Positions 24,501 to 39,606 of a stretch of 64,000 nucleotides of DNA are shown piece by piece. This DNA is from Brachycybe producta (taxonomy: Eukaryota; Arthropoda; Diplopoda; Playtdesmida; Andrognathidae). The notes beneath the pieces were generated by a model. The model saw nothing but the letters and a program-made list of their open reading frames with translations. It ran no database searches and was not told the DNA's origin. The stretch covers positions 1,720,501 to 1,784,500 of the forward strand of contig JAUPFP010000033.1 of the NCBI GenBank assembly GCA_036925085.1, in the 5' to 3' direction. Positions within the stretch are counted from its first letter, which is position 1. Each line of letters begins with the position of its first letter. The position numbers and the translations under genes are program-made.

Positions 24501-27500
24501 CTTCTTCTACAAATAAGTCTCAACAAGACTCATACACTTTTTATAAGGAGAGAAAAGAAAAGCATAATATTTCGTTTGTGTGTAAACAGTGGAAAACCGG
24601 AAGTGGTCTTTTTGAAGGGCCACGAGATAAAAAGATGAACATCGGTGGGTGCCTTTAAAATCTGAAACAGAATGCATATATATAGAATTGGATGAACATT
24701 CTATCGAGTCTTTTTTTTTACCAACAAACTTAATTTAACATAAACCCACGTAATCACTGATATAAACAGTTCTAATGTTTATCCAATTCTATAAGCACAT
24801 TCTGTTTCGGGTTTTAGAGATCCCCAATGTTCATCACAGGCAGTTAGAAATCTGTATGAACTTCAGTTGGCTCCGCCCATGTTATGACGACCGGCAACTT
24901 CTAATTGGCTGTTTATGTAGTCCGACTTTGAAAAGGGCTGAGCATGTGACGTCAGACTACATAACCAGCCAATTAAAAGTTGCCGGTCGTCATAACAAGG
25001 GCTGAGCCAACTGAAGTTCTGACCGATTTCTAACTGCCTGTATATTCATTATGATCATTGGTTCATCCTTTCAGAATTATGACTGTCATTTAAATTTCTT
25101 ACATTTTTTCAGTCATTTGTTTTTTTTTTAAAATGTTTTATGAACAGCTGATTTTAGAATTCCGGTTATTCTACGCTTTCAGAAGAGCAACACTATGGAG
25201 AAATGTTCAGTGTGTTAGAGACTAGAATGGGTGGTAACTGGATAATTTTATGTTGTTGATATCTTTCAAAATAAAACACTTAAAACTAGACAAAAACGAA
25301 TAAATTTCGTCTGCTTAAAATTAGGTCATTTAAAAAAAAAACATAAAAAGCTTATTTTAAAAGATATCAATGTAAAAATTAACAATATGTGATTGAGGCT
25401 TGCGGCTGGCTACCCTTCTAGTTTCTCAAAACACATTCTAGTTTCTTCCTTGTGTTGCTCCCGAAAAGACATAATATAATAAACAGAGTTTGTGTCGTTT
25501 CACTTTAAAACAGTAAAACCAGCTTAACTTTTTTGCAAATTTGTTAAAATACAAATCTTTATTTTATATTTTAAAACATCGCAAAATTTGCACAAAAAAG
25601 TTTAAATAAAAAGTAAGGGTAAATAATTTTAAAATTTAAAATAAACATGGCGGAATATTAACTTTAAAAATAAAGACAATTTTTTTCTACTAAAATTTTA
25701 AAGAAATGTTATAAAAAAAAACGCGTAATATTTTCTAGAAATTAATTTAATTTCACTGAAATTTCATTTGGTGTATTATTATTTTCCGTCTGTGTGCCGC
25801 CGCCGCCATTCAATTGAAATTGTTAGTAAAGGAAGTGAAAATCTCAAAATATTTGTAAGTTTGAATGAAAAGGAAAGAAAATCTTTTTGATTTTTGTAGT
25901 AAACAACATTATTGAAAAATTGGGCTAAATTACTAATAAAAAAAAGACTACAAATTGGACAAGTGGCGCCGCCATCGTCGATAACACTAATTTATATCCG
26001 GAAATGATCGTAAAATATTTTTCAATAATTTGAAGAAAAAAAAGAACAAAAGGTGTTTTTCGCATTTCTATTTCTGTTTATATGTTACTGTCAATCTGCG
26101 GAATCAGTCAATCTGCAAAATTTAATAACTAAAATGTATTGAATTTTGCAGATTCACAAGCAGTTAGGTGGTTTTGCAGATTGCCTAGACAGTCTACAGA
26201 TTGACAGTATCATATGGTGGTTGAATGTTGTGGCCAGACTCAACCACTCATCGCCACAGGCAGTTAGAAATCGGGGAGAACTTCAGTTGGCTCCGCCCTT
26301 TTTATGACGACCAAGCAACTTCTAATTGGTTGGTCGTGTGGTTCGACGTTGAAAAGGGCGGAGCATGTGACGTCAGGCTACATAACCAACCAATTAGAAG
26401 TTGTCGTTCGTCATAAAAGGGGCGGAGCCAGCTGAAGTTCTCCCCGATTTCTAACTGCCTGTGGCGATGAGTGGTTGAGTCTGGCCACAAAAGAGCGGTA
26501 GTTCTAGTTAACACGCTCCAAGTGTCATCAATTGTCTCCTAACAACAACCACTTTATGTGGTGCCACAAAGTGGTCCGTTTGAAGCTAGCATAATAGATG
26601 TTAACAAAAAGGGCATACTGATGCGTATGCGTAGTTTACATTTACAATTTATTTTTCATTTTTTTTTTGTGTGTGGTAAGATATTGGTCAATGGAATAAA
26701 ACCGTTTTCTCTACCCATTTATGAAGAAGAAGAGTGTGGAAAATATTTTGACAGTTTTAAAGATAAACACTGGTTAACTTATGATGATCTCTGCTCCCCC
26801 CCCCCCCCTTCTTCGTTTTTTTATGTACATATTTATTCTCAAGAAATGTTTCAATGGTGTGTCATCATACAAAAATAAACGAAAAAATATATATTATGTC
26901 GACGACGAAAATGGGTCTTATTTTTTTTAAAGAAATAACTAAGAAACAAAAAAATGTTACGTGACTCAAAAGGCTTTTTAAATGTAAATTAAATACAATT
27001 TTAATTTTTTATATACATTCAATAATGGTATTTCACATCAAAAAAAATTTCATGATGAAATACTATCGTCAATTCATTATAAATACCATTATTATAAATT
27101 TCTTATTATGAAATTTGAAAGAAAAAAATAATATATTTCTTTCCTGTCGCCAGCCAGTCTTTGAGGCACCGTGATGATGTAACAACACACACACACAGCC
27201 TGAATGTTGGCGCCACTTACACACATTTTAGGTATGAGGATAGAAGGGCAGACGGGGGGCCCCTCCCCAAAGGACCCATAAGACGGTACCCAATTGGCCC
27301 ATCACCATTTTCTTTAGGAGTAATATAGAACTCGAGGAAAGTTTGCTTTTTTTTTTTTTGGTTCTAGAAATGGGTCTCGTGAGGGAGTGAGAAATACCGT
27401 ATGTCTCAAAAACCGTATACACACTTTGGTTGTTAATAATTGTCATGCCGAGTTTGGCATAAAATCGAAAAAAGTGGAGAGATATGGAGTCCGTAATATT

Positions 27501-30500
27501 TTGTACACACACATGAGCTAAATGAATTCAAATTAAATGTGTTTAGGTGAATTATACGGAATCCAGTTAAGGACATGAACACCAAATAAAAATTGACTTT
27601 AATTATTAATATTTTAAATTGAAATACTAAATCAATATTTTCAGATTATTAACTGAATAAATTGAATTCGACATATTGTTTGTCCTTCACGGGGCTCTGT
27701 AGAACGTGTTTAATTAAATAACTATGTGTGTGTCGAAGGTATTAGGCCGACCCTGCATATGGGGGGGGGGGGTGGGGAAGGTGCATGATGATAATTTTAT
27801 AATTAAGAGTAAATGTTACAGTAAAGATTAGATATAAAAGCATTACATATTTTATATTTAAATGAATCATTTTTTTTCTTTCAAGTTTTCAAAGTGTTGT
27901 CCATTTGTTGACATTCCGTAAGAAAAACTGATCTGCAAACATCAATTAACGCATTTATTGCTATTGTGGGACAGTTCTGTTTTATTTCTTCCCGGTTTTA
28001 CAATTACGGCAAGAAATTGAAGTGAAATGTCGTACAAATGCAAAAGATATATTAATTGATGTTTTCAGATCAGTTTCTTACTGATGTCAGCAATGCCTTG
28101 ACGAGAATGGGGAGGACATTTTGAACACTTGATTGAGATAATGAATTATTTAAACATAAGATGTGTACGTTTTCCAATGCTTTTTATATCGGAAAAAAAC
28201 AAGTTTTTTTTTTGCCAAAGTAGAAAAACCAAAGTTAAAAGCAACTCCAAGTTCAGTTTTTTTTATCTCTTTACGGATTTTCTTTAAGGATTCGATTTTT
28301 TTGCGTTTCCTGAACAAATTAAGTAACTGAACTTGTTGAGTTTTGAAAAAAAAAAGCGCCTCATCTGATCTTTATTGTAACATTTAGGCCCTTAGCACAC
28401 GAGCGACTTATGAAGGACTTTTTGGCGACCAAAAGAAGTAGAAGGTCGCGAGGGTAGCGTGTTTGCAATGTATTTTCTGTTAAAGACGCCACCAACCTTG
28501 AGAACACAGGCGACTTTTACATGTGTGTCCACTGCCAAGGTTGTCGTCTTTTCATAGAACATTGCGATCTTCGACTTATTTTTGTCGCCGAAAAGTCTTT
28601 CCAAAGTCGCTTGTGTGGTTGCTGCGCAACCCCCTTACTCTTAATTACCCAAATTATTAAATTTATGAAACTAAAGATGGCAGTTATTAACAACCAAATT
28701 GGAATGGGATTGGAATACTCACTGTATAGAAACAGATAAGAGAGAAAAAAGTTGTAATTTGTGCCTAAAATTTGCTTCAGTCTTTTTTTTTTGTGATGAG
28801 GTGGTTTTAATTTCGATTGCCAAATTGTCACATTTCATTAAAGTTCCTTTTTGTAGTTGTCTCCAATCTCCTATAAATTGGCGCCAGTCACACAGGAGTG
28901 AGTGGCGCCGTCATTTTGCTTTTACTGGCTTTATTATTATTACTATCTTATTATTATTATTACTATTCCTATCATTATTATAAACATTTAATTAAGACCT
29001 ATAAAAGAAAAATAGTTGGGCCTCCTCAAAGGTTCAAAACTAGTTATTAGAAAAGGGACTTAGGCTAGTTTGAGGCCCAAATTCAAGAAGGAAATTTGGC
29101 ACTTGATTTTTAGGCTGAATCCTCTGAGCAGCTTTCCAACATTAAAAAAATCTTAAAGGGAACTGATTGAAACAAGGTTTTTTTTTTCAGTGTTTGAATT
29201 CTGTTCTGAGGGTACAAGTTTTAAGTGCTAAGCTGCCGTTTTGAATTTAGGCCTGGAAGAGAGTGCGCAATTATAGTTAGGCTGTGATAACAATTATTAA
29301 CCGGATACAACTGGACTAAACACACATGTGTTTTAGGCGAACGATATTTTAATTAAATATCCGACCAATTCCGGAAAAAAAAAAGTATTTTTGTCCTTGA
29401 TGCGCGGAACGGAACGTTGATTAAAAACTAAAAAATCAGATGTTATTTGTTGTAAATTTAACATAATAATTGCGGTGCAGAAATTTGAATATTAAGGGTT
29501 TTTTTTAAAGAAGGAACTGAGAACTTAGATGAAATTTCAAAGTTTATTGAGGAACTATTGAAATGTAAATTACTAAATTAATTTATTTTGATTCTATATT
29601 TATATTTATGGTATTTTTTTACGGACGTGACGTCAAACTGATGGATAATGGAATGTGCAAATACAGACAGTTAGAAATCGGGGAGAACTTCAGTTGGCTC
29701 CGCCCTTGTTATGACGACCGGCAACTTCTAATTGGTTGGTTATGTAGTTTGACGACGTCACATGCTCCGCCCCTTTTCAACGTCGAACTACACAACAAAC
29801 CAACAAGTCGTAACAAGGGCGGAGCCAACTGAAGTTCTCTCCGATTTCTAACTGCCTGTTGTGCAAATTAGTTTAGTTTAGGAACGCTTGACTTTGTGAT
29901 TTTCTTTTGCTATCATTCTGAGCAATGATGAGTGGTGGGTCTAACGGGCCCCGAGATATTGAGGGCTCAACTAGATTCAGGCTCCTCCTCCTCCCCCCTC
30001 ATCAATTAAAAGACAAAAATCATTTCGAAATTGGATTTTCCGGTTTTGTCAGTCCTTGAAAAAAACACGATTGAATTTATTTTAAATACGTTGTATTTGA
30101 AAACAAAAGTAGAGAAAGAATAGAAGAAAAAAAAAGCTTGCGTAACATTTATATATTGTCACGATTACAAACAAATTTATATATAATAAATCTATGTTAA
30201 AATTAAAACGTCCGGCCATTTATTTATTTTAAATTGCTCATAGAATACAAAAATATTATTTTGAAATTCTGGAGAAAATTGCAATGAATTGTCAAGGCTA
30301 TTTGTTATTTATTACAAGTTTTAGAACATCATTTTAACATGCAATGTTTTCAAAAAACGGTTTTTCATTAACCTGTTTCCGCAGGTGTAAACGGAATTAT
30401 TTATTTCCGTTTAATATTCTAATCTTGAGTCCTAATTAGAATTCTATAATTGATTTCTTAACAATACCCCCTCCTTTCCGCCCCCTGGTGGTGTATACAT

Positions 30501-33500
30501 AAATCTATTAAAAAGTGACAGGCGCCTTAAGTCTTATCTTGAGGAATCATCTTACATTGGAAGTGTGAGCTGGGCACTGAGCCAGTACACAACAAAACAT
30601 GATGACGAAATAAGGAACCATTTTATTGTTTTTCTGTAGTCCTGATTGTCCTGTACTTTAGGATTTGAACGGAGGGTGGGTGGGAGATCTTTGGGCCTTG
30701 TAATATGATGATGCTATTAAAATATATGGCAATACAAAACGTTGGCACTTGTTTACCGGAAGTTGAATCTCAACAAAAGATAAATCTCGTACAATCAAGA
30801 GAAGAGTTCATAAAACACAAGAGATAAAACAAATGTATATTTTTCATGATGATGATGATATGATAGTTGAACATTTTCCGTCCGGAAGTTGTGTAATTGA
30901 AACATGTAGGCCTATAATACTGTCAACTCAACATTACTGGTTTTGTTATTCAAATGAGGAGAGAGAGAGAGAGCCTATTTTGCATAAATATGCAGAAAAA
31001 CACAATAAGCATAAAAAATAAGAGCAGTGAAAACCCACTGACCAATCAGATGTTTTGAAAAGACGGTGAATGTTGCTTCATGAAACAAGTAATCTTGAGT
31101 TGACATAGGTATGTTATCTGATTAGCCCCGATGCTCTATGGTGTTTACTTAAAGTGTAAACACATCTTTCGAATTCAAGATTATCTTGTGTTTTGCGTGC
31201 AAAATGAAAAGAAATTTAAATGTGTTTTAGAAACTAGAAGGGGGGTAGTACTTAATGGTATTTTTATGTTGATATCTTTCAAAATAAGCTTTTTATATGA
31301 CTTTTTGACTCAGCTGATGATATTTTTAAACATTTGTCTATTAAAAAAAAAAGTTTATTTTGAAAGATATCAACATGAAAATACCTCTTAAGTGGTTGAG
31401 CTACCCTTCTAGTTTAGAAAGTTTGGTTTATACTCCCTTGATAAGCGGCAAAGCAGCCTGATGATCAAGTATATTAATGGTCAATTTTATGTTGCTTATT
31501 GAAGCGAATTGAAGATCAACTGAAACTACAATTTCAAAAAGTGTCCTTGGGGGGGGGGGGGGTTTGCACTTTTGTGTTACTTTTGTTTTCATTATGACGT
31601 TGATGTTGTTTCTTTATTTGGATTTCTCTCAGACTTCAACACGGGTTTCTCTTTTTTCTAAATAAAAACCGTGTCAAAACAATATCGTATTTCTTTTCTT
31701 TTATCAAAATTTAGCTAAGAATAAATTCTGTTTTTTAAAAATCAAAATTCAACTAAGCCTCTTATGTTTGTGCGTCACAAACCTAACTTTTCAGATCAGA
31801 TCAGATTGAATAATCATCTTCTTTTGTAAATAAACTAATTTAAAACTAGATCTAGGTTCACACATATCTCATTTGGATGTAGGCTTTAAGTCCTATTTTC
31901 TTCTTTCTCTCTACGTTGGTGTTTCATTAATTTTTTAAACGCCCGGGTTTCCACTGCTACAAAGCGAGTGGTTCTCAACGCCAACATGTGGCTAACTGAA
32001 AAACACAGGCAATTAGAAATGGGGATGAACAGAAGTTGGCTCCGCCCCTTTTTATGACGAACGCAACTTCTAATTGGTTGGTTATGTAGTTTGACGTTAC
32101 ATGCTCCGCCCGTTTCAACGTCGAACCACACAACAAACCAATTAGAAGTTGCCGGTCGTCATAAAAAGACGGAGCCAACTTCTGTTCATCCCGTTTTCCA
32201 ATTGCCTGTGTTTTTCAGTGTTCGCTACTTGTGGCTGGACTCGCCCACTCTTCGCCACTGTCATAGCCTCCTAGGATCTCCTCAAGACCTGCTTGTTTTC
32301 TTCTAATTCGATAGTAAAGTTGGGAGAAAATATTTCGTCAGTAACGTCTGCTAAAACCAGTTGGTGGCGCTTTTGTCCACTGTTGTCAGCCAATTATAGC
32401 CCGATCTTTTTCTTTTTTTTTTTTGGATCGGACATTAAAAAGCGGTCCAACAAAAGATCTGGCTTTAAATGGACTGAAACAGTGGGTAAAAGCACCAGTT
32501 TAGTAGTGCATTATGGGATTTTTTCTCCCACTTTTAAGCTGAAGTGAGCAGGCGTGTAAGAGAAGGCGGCTATGGCACTGTGGTCCATGTGGGGAGGGCC
32601 TTTTTGGCGCCACTCTTGTTTTTGGACAAAAACAACTCTTGAGCGCTGTGTTTACAAATCACAGTTCCTAGTAATCGTTGGGCGGGGGCTGGGCGGCGCT
32701 GCCTGATTGTCCATCAAAATTGGCTTTCATTCAGATTATGATTATGTATACGGCCTGAATTCAAGAAAGAATCTTTCAAGAAGAACCAATAAGTAACAAT
32801 CCAGTTCAGATATGAACCAACAATTGCGGTTTTTTTTAAATCAAAAACACTGGTTAGAGGCTGGAACTCTAGTTGACATCTAGCCTCTAACCAGCCGTTT
32901 TTTTTATTAGAAAAGGCATAATTTCAGTTGTAATGATTATTATTTGATTTATTTCACAATTTGGGATACATATCGAGATTGTTGTTTGCTTCTTGAATTC
33001 TGACCTTAAGAGTTTTTAGACCAAAAGCAGTGATTAACAAGTGTTGTTCTATAGAATGAGGTTCTGGGTACCCAAAATAATCACAAATGGAGACAAGTTT
33101 ATCTCTTGATATGTGTTGCAATTTATTGGAAACATGTCAATTGATTCACTTTCGACCAAGTTGCATCATTTATGTGGATGGTTTGTGTTTTGGGGAAGGG
33201 GGGGGGGGGGTCATCCATAATAATTGTCCTTAATTTTGTTTCTCCTTTTTGGTACTTTTTATTAAATCTTTTTTTCTTTTGAGTTTGATCACATGAGTTT
33301 CTTTTTTTTTTTTTTTCGTTTTGCTATTTCGCTTTAAAAATGAACCCTTGAGGCTTGGTTTATACTCCCTTGCTAAGCGGCACAAAGCAGCCTGCGAAGC
33401 TTCAAATATGACGTCAGAGCTTCAGGTTTTTGCCTTTGCCAGAGCATGAAGCTAGCTTTGAAATTGTTCAACTTTTCAAAGCTTAGCAACTCAAAGCACC

Positions 33501-36500
33501 AATCATGAAATGGATACACAAATGGGGTGAACAAGTCACACCTTTTTTTTCTCTTCCAGAAGGGAAAGGGTTCTATTCGTAAATTTCGTATATCTTTTTT
33601 ATAGGGTATAAAGGTTAGAAAATGCAGTGAAGCTTACTAGCTTCAAAGCTTGCAAAGCTTAGCAAAGTTTGGAGTATAAACCTATCCTTTAAACAGAGTG
33701 TTTCAGAAAAAATCATGCTATTATATGAACCAATCCCCCCCCCCCCAAAAAAAGTTTCTTATTGTGTGAAATTAGTCAATGGACAAGACATTTTTTGAAT
33801 GTTTTCTATTCCACAGTGTAATCAATTAGAATTAAACAATTGTGGATTTTTTTGTTATGATTCAAAGTTTGCAAATTTATTGCACTCTATTCTTATAAAT
33901 CCTAATGTTAAATCTATTGTTCTGAAAAGGTGACAAGGTTACTAACTTACTACAGTATTATATTTCATTTATTTTCTTTTTTTGTCACATTATTTACGGT
34001 TTTGCACAATTCCGATTATGAATTTATGAATTGAGTTATGTCGTTGACATTTCATGCAATAATAATTTGTTTCTAGTTTTATTCCATCCAAAATAACAAC
34101 TACCTACACAATCAGAATCGGAAAGTAACCAAAAAGCTGTTTATACGCTGTAAAGAAAACAAAAGCATAGGCTCCACAGACAACATGTGGGTGGGAGCCG
34201 TCTTTAAAACAAAAAAAACTATTCCAGCTCCACCTCCTCTACTCTAGAAAGCAATCATCAAAGTTAAGAATCAACATGCTTGCTTTCTGGAGAAATTAAA
34301 TGGCGACGTCGGTTCAGTGGGAAGTTCGGAATGTAAGATGTGTTTATGTAAACGTCATGTTTTCAAAATGGCCTCCTCATGGGAGGACCTGATTGACGAT
34401 TCTAGAAGCCAATAGTAATAAGTAACAGAAGTGAAGTACTGGGTAAACTGAATTGAAAATCTAGAAATCTTCATACGTATCAATGCTATAGTTCTGCATT
34501 TTGCAGCTAGATAGCAGCAAAGAGCACAGATTGTTAGAATTAGGTGAAAACTTCAGTTGGCTCCGCCCTTGTTATGACGACTGGCAACTTCTTATTGGCT
34601 GGTTATGAAGTCTGACGTCACATGCTCCGCCCTTTTCAACGTCAGACTACATAACCAGCCAATTAGAAGTTGCCAGTCGTCATAACAAGGGCGGAGCTAA
34701 CTGAAGTTCTGACCTAATTCTAACAACCTGTACAAAGAGCAGCTTTTTCATTTATTTTTCTCGTCGTCTTAAGTTGAAAAATCATATAAGTCGAATGCAA
34801 TTAAGTACCATGTATTTTTATTGCGTTTACAGAGCCAGTTGATACTTGGCGCTGCTATTTTAATGGGAAGTAGTCCAACCGGAACCGCATATTTATGAAT
34901 CTACGTAACTCGGATCTGTGTAAGTCGAGGACTAAGACCCTTGACACACAGGCGACTTTTGAAAGACCTTTTGGCGGCAAAAACAAGTCGCAGGGCGGCG
35001 ACACAGGCGACTTTTAACTGTGTCAAGGTTGGCATCTTTCCATAGAAAATTTTGTTGCCGAAAACTTTTTCAGAAGTCGCCTGTGCGTTCCAATCTTTAC
35101 TGTCATTTCATGGTCTCAATTTTAATAAAATATCACTTAGGTCCTGTACCTCATTAGCTTCTAGGGTCCTTATTTGTAAAGGTACTGAAAATCAAGCACA
35201 GCCGGAAATTGTCATTTTCTAAGAATTGTCATAGAGGTGGGGCAAATCACACTTCAAAGATTCTTGACAACATGAAGAAAGTAGTCTGTCTGTCGCCCAA
35301 AATTCATTGTTTTTGTGGCTTTGTATCAGATTTCAAACATCTTCAAAGACATTTTATTCATTGTTTAATTTGCGTGTGTTTTGAATACGAAATTAGAATT
35401 TCTTAAGTTTCTCAAATGACCACTTAATGATGTGTTGGGCTTAATGCCAATGGATTTTTTTTTTAATAAAATGTGGAGCTGTTTTCTTAACTAGAAGAAC
35501 TTGGTTCACTGCTCTTCAATAGTTGTTTTGATTTTTTTTTTAATTTTCTGGCGTTGTGCCCATAGTTTTTGTTTTTCAACCGAGGCTAAATTGGAAGGGG
35601 GGGGGACCATTGGTCCTTGTCAGGTTTGACATTGTCCATGTATATATTAATTATAAGAACCCACTTTGTATTTTGTAAGCAGTTTGAACTTCATTGAAAC
35701 AATTTGCTGTTATAATTTGGAAAACCTAGTAGGTTCTATATCTATATTTAGGTACAGAAGATCAATTCTGGCTTGTCAATTCTGCGCTTGTGGGAACACA
35801 AGCAAGTGTGCCCAGCAGTAAAATTTTGTTGGCGCCGCCCTTTTATGAGCGTCAGACCAAATATCAACCAATTAGAAATCGAAAAGGGCGGGCATAAGTA
35901 AAAAAAAAAAACAATTAGAAATTGATGACGCTTATAAAAGGGCGGGGCCAACAAAATTTTACTGCTGGGCACAATGCCTATTGTTGGAACGTTGTATTCG
36001 TAAGTCGTAGATGGCTAGTTGTCTCTGTGGCAATGCCATTTCTTCAAGGTTATTTGACATCATTTAGACGTCACTAATTAGTCTTAGCATAAAGTCGTAA
36101 ACTGTTAGGCTATTTTCATAACAAGGCAGTTAGAAATCGGGGTGAACTTCAGTTGGCTCCGCCCTTTTTATGACGACCGGCAACTTCTAATTGGTTGGTT
36201 ATGTAGTCTGACGTCACATGCTCCGCTCTTTTCAATGTCGAACCACACAACAAACCGATTAAAAGTTGCCGGTCGTCATAAAAAGGACGGAGCCAACTGA
36301 AGTTCTCTCCGATTTCTAACTGCCTGTATTTTCATACGAAGGATACGTGTTATGACAGATACTGAATTTACAATGTACACCAATGAAAGCGTTCATGTAT
36401 CGCCACCGTATGAACGCTGCTATTTGTGTACATTGTAAATTCATTATCTGTCATAACGCGTATGGTGATCCTCCTCGTGTGAAAGCGGCCCTAAGCCGCC

Positions 36501-39416
36501 ATATCGACCTGACCAGATAATTTTAGTGTCCTTACGACCTTTTTCTTTGTTTTGGGATACTTTTTTTTCTGCTAGCCATCCTATCCCGAGAAAGATTAGG
36601 ACATTTGGGGTCATAGGTGAATGTGCCCCCATTAGTTTGGAGGACAAAAGTTTTATTTCTCAAGGCGACTCACGTAGAATACGCACAACACAATTCACTG
36701 AAAATACAATTTATGTTTTCTAATGTTAGTTAGTAGTCCCTCTTTTGCGAAAAAAAAAAAGTTAGGCTTTTCGCAGAATAGAACAAGATAATGGATAGTT
36801 AGTTATCTTAATTTCTGTCCCCTTCTTTTGATCATTTACTGCATTGGTCCAGTTTAAAAAATGTGACGCTATTGTCCAAAAGGGGGGCCTCTTATTGAGA
36901 ATCTTTTAAGCCTCGTTTTCACGGCGATAGTTCTTTCATGAGAGTAGTAGCTGTCATGAAAGTTGCGATAGTTCACAGGCAGTTAGAAATAGGTGAGAAC
37001 TTAAGTTGGCTCCGCCCTTGTTATGACGACCGGCAACTTCTAATTAGTTGGTTATGTAGTCTGACGTCACATGCTCCGCCCTTTTCAATGTCAGACTACA
37101 TAACCATCCAATTAGAAGTTGCCGGTCGTCATAACAAGTGCGGAGCCAACTGAAGTTCTGACCGATTTCTAACTGCCTGTCGATAGTTCACTCTCACGAT
37201 AGCAACTTTTTTCACGTGACAAACTTAACTGCGTCATCACTATTTCTACACGTGCTCTCTCTTCATTTATATTATGTTCTGGGTTAAGTTTGTCACGTGC
37301 TGAGAATTAAGGTTGATTTGGATGCTTTTAGAGCTAAAAGGCTGCATTCGATTTCAACCAATTGGCGACGAGTGTAGTTTGCACCACCTACGGAGGTTGC
37401 AGGCGCCATCTACCTTGCATTTACACAAGTATTTTTCTATGGAGCCCTCGCGTTAAAAGAATGACAGTGAAACTTGGAACTTGTCCAGTGAGGAGGAGGA
37501 GGAGGCTATATAAAGTATGTCTGGATGGACTCAATAGAATTGACACTACCATGTGTGACCATGAGCCCGTGACATTGCACACTATTTTGTGTATCAACAA
37601 CATGCATAGATATTTATTGTACTGGTTTCATTACATTTTTATGTTTCTTTTTCTGTGTTTTTGTTGTTGGAATTTACGTCCAATTTTGGCAAATTATTTA
37701 GCACAACAACAATAAAACGACGACATTCTTTTTTTTTTCTTTTCAAGTTTCTAACTTCCTGAAGTACAGGGTGGCTACCATGTCTCTTTACTACTTTTTT
37801 GATATTGTAACATTGCTGTGTATCATGTTAGCTGACAACACTAATGATAATCTATAATTTATTCCGGATGCAATACATTATTATGCACTGACCAACTACA
37901 TCCATATAGTACGGGGGAAAAGTTGCAGAAAAAGAATGGGAATAATGAAAGGAGTGTATTGTTGTAAAAGATAATGGCGCAAAACCATTCATTTAATGCC
38001 ATTTTACGTTGTTTTTGACAGGGGTGTTGAAGTGTTGTATCCGCAACACCTATTGTTCATTTTCGCAACAGGTATTGCGACTTAATTTTCTATGAAAGTT
38101 ACTTACAGATGAAAAAATTTATAAAAATATTTGCTATTTTTCATAAACTTGCTGATAAAAAAAAAACAGGAGGCTGTTATTTTAATAAAAAAAATAATTG
38201 AACTTTTCAACTATGGATCAGCAACAAAGCTGGGGCCGTCCATAACCATAACTTATGTAATACTTGACCAGAGCATTGCTCTTTTTTGCTTTTTAGAACA
38301 TGACACACAAGCCTCAATTGTCATCTTAAGCTCTGGTTAAGTGTGTTTTATAGCGCTGAAAATGTCACTCAAGGTCATTTGATGTCAGTTTAATCAGTGG
38401 TAATGTGTAGTGAGCTACAAGCTTAAGATGGCTCCATAGAAAAATACTTGTGTAAATGCAAGGTAGGTGGCGCCTGCAACCTCCACAGGTATCAAACTAC
38501 ACTCGTCGCCAATTAGTTGAAATAGAATCCAGCCTCCAGCTAAAAAGCTATAAAAAAGCGTCCAAAACAACCTTAATTATCAGCACGTGACAAACTTATA
38601 ACCAGAACATATAAGTGAAGAGAAAGCACGTGTAGAAATAGCGATGACGCAATTAAAAGTTTGCCACGTGAAAAAAAGGAAGGTGTCAAGAGTTGAAGAA
38701 GTGTCAGTACATTTCTATGAGATGAGGGCATGTGGCGCCATCTAACGCTATACAGGGACAAAATAAATTATCTACTTGCATTCTTAACACATAGACATAA
38801 TCAGAGCATTGTGGTCTACTCTGTACAGCAAGTGGAAACGGAAATTAATTTTAATAACAAATACAAACAACATAACTAAACAGTACATTGACTTTTTTTT
38901 TAATGTTTGAAAAATTGATTTGCTTTGAAATTGGAGTGAGTCATTATTATTATTGGCCTCTTCACTTTTGACACATTATATACTAATTAGATAGTTTAAT
39001 TTATTAGCAAAAGAGCGAGAGATTAGTCATCTAAAAGTGTCTTTCAAAATTGAATTATTTTAAATTTTCAATAGATTTGCTTTTTTTTTTGTAAGATCGA
39101 ACTGTCGTTGGAGGCAATAAACAAATTTTTGCAGAGCTGAAGTTGAACTTGATGTCAAAAAGTGATGGTCAGTCCGATTTAGCTGCTACCTTGCCCCCGG
39201 TCTTTAACTTATTAAATTATTCACTACATAACCTTGGACTTAGAGGGGGGGGGCGGAGTGGGGGCAAGACACTTTCGTCCTTATCTTCACATACCCTCCT
39301 CCTCCTCTCGCCCTTCGCTTACGCTTGAGATCGCCATTAAGATTTTTACTGGTCATAAATTAGACCCATTATTATGATTTGGACAAAAGAGAGAAGGGGG
39401 GGTAGGATTTACTCCT

Positions 39417-39504
<88 letters not shown>

Positions 39505-39570
39505 AGGAGTAAATCCTACCCCCCCCTTCTCTCTTTTGTATATATATACAAATTTTGTATACATATTTTG

Positions 39571-39606
<36 letters not shown>

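Noticed and set aside
37362..37715. 117-codon open frame in NRBP intron 1
   Set aside because: It overlaps the left arm of a foldback, is rich in Cys, Phe and Trp, and shows no domain or splice-linked continuation.
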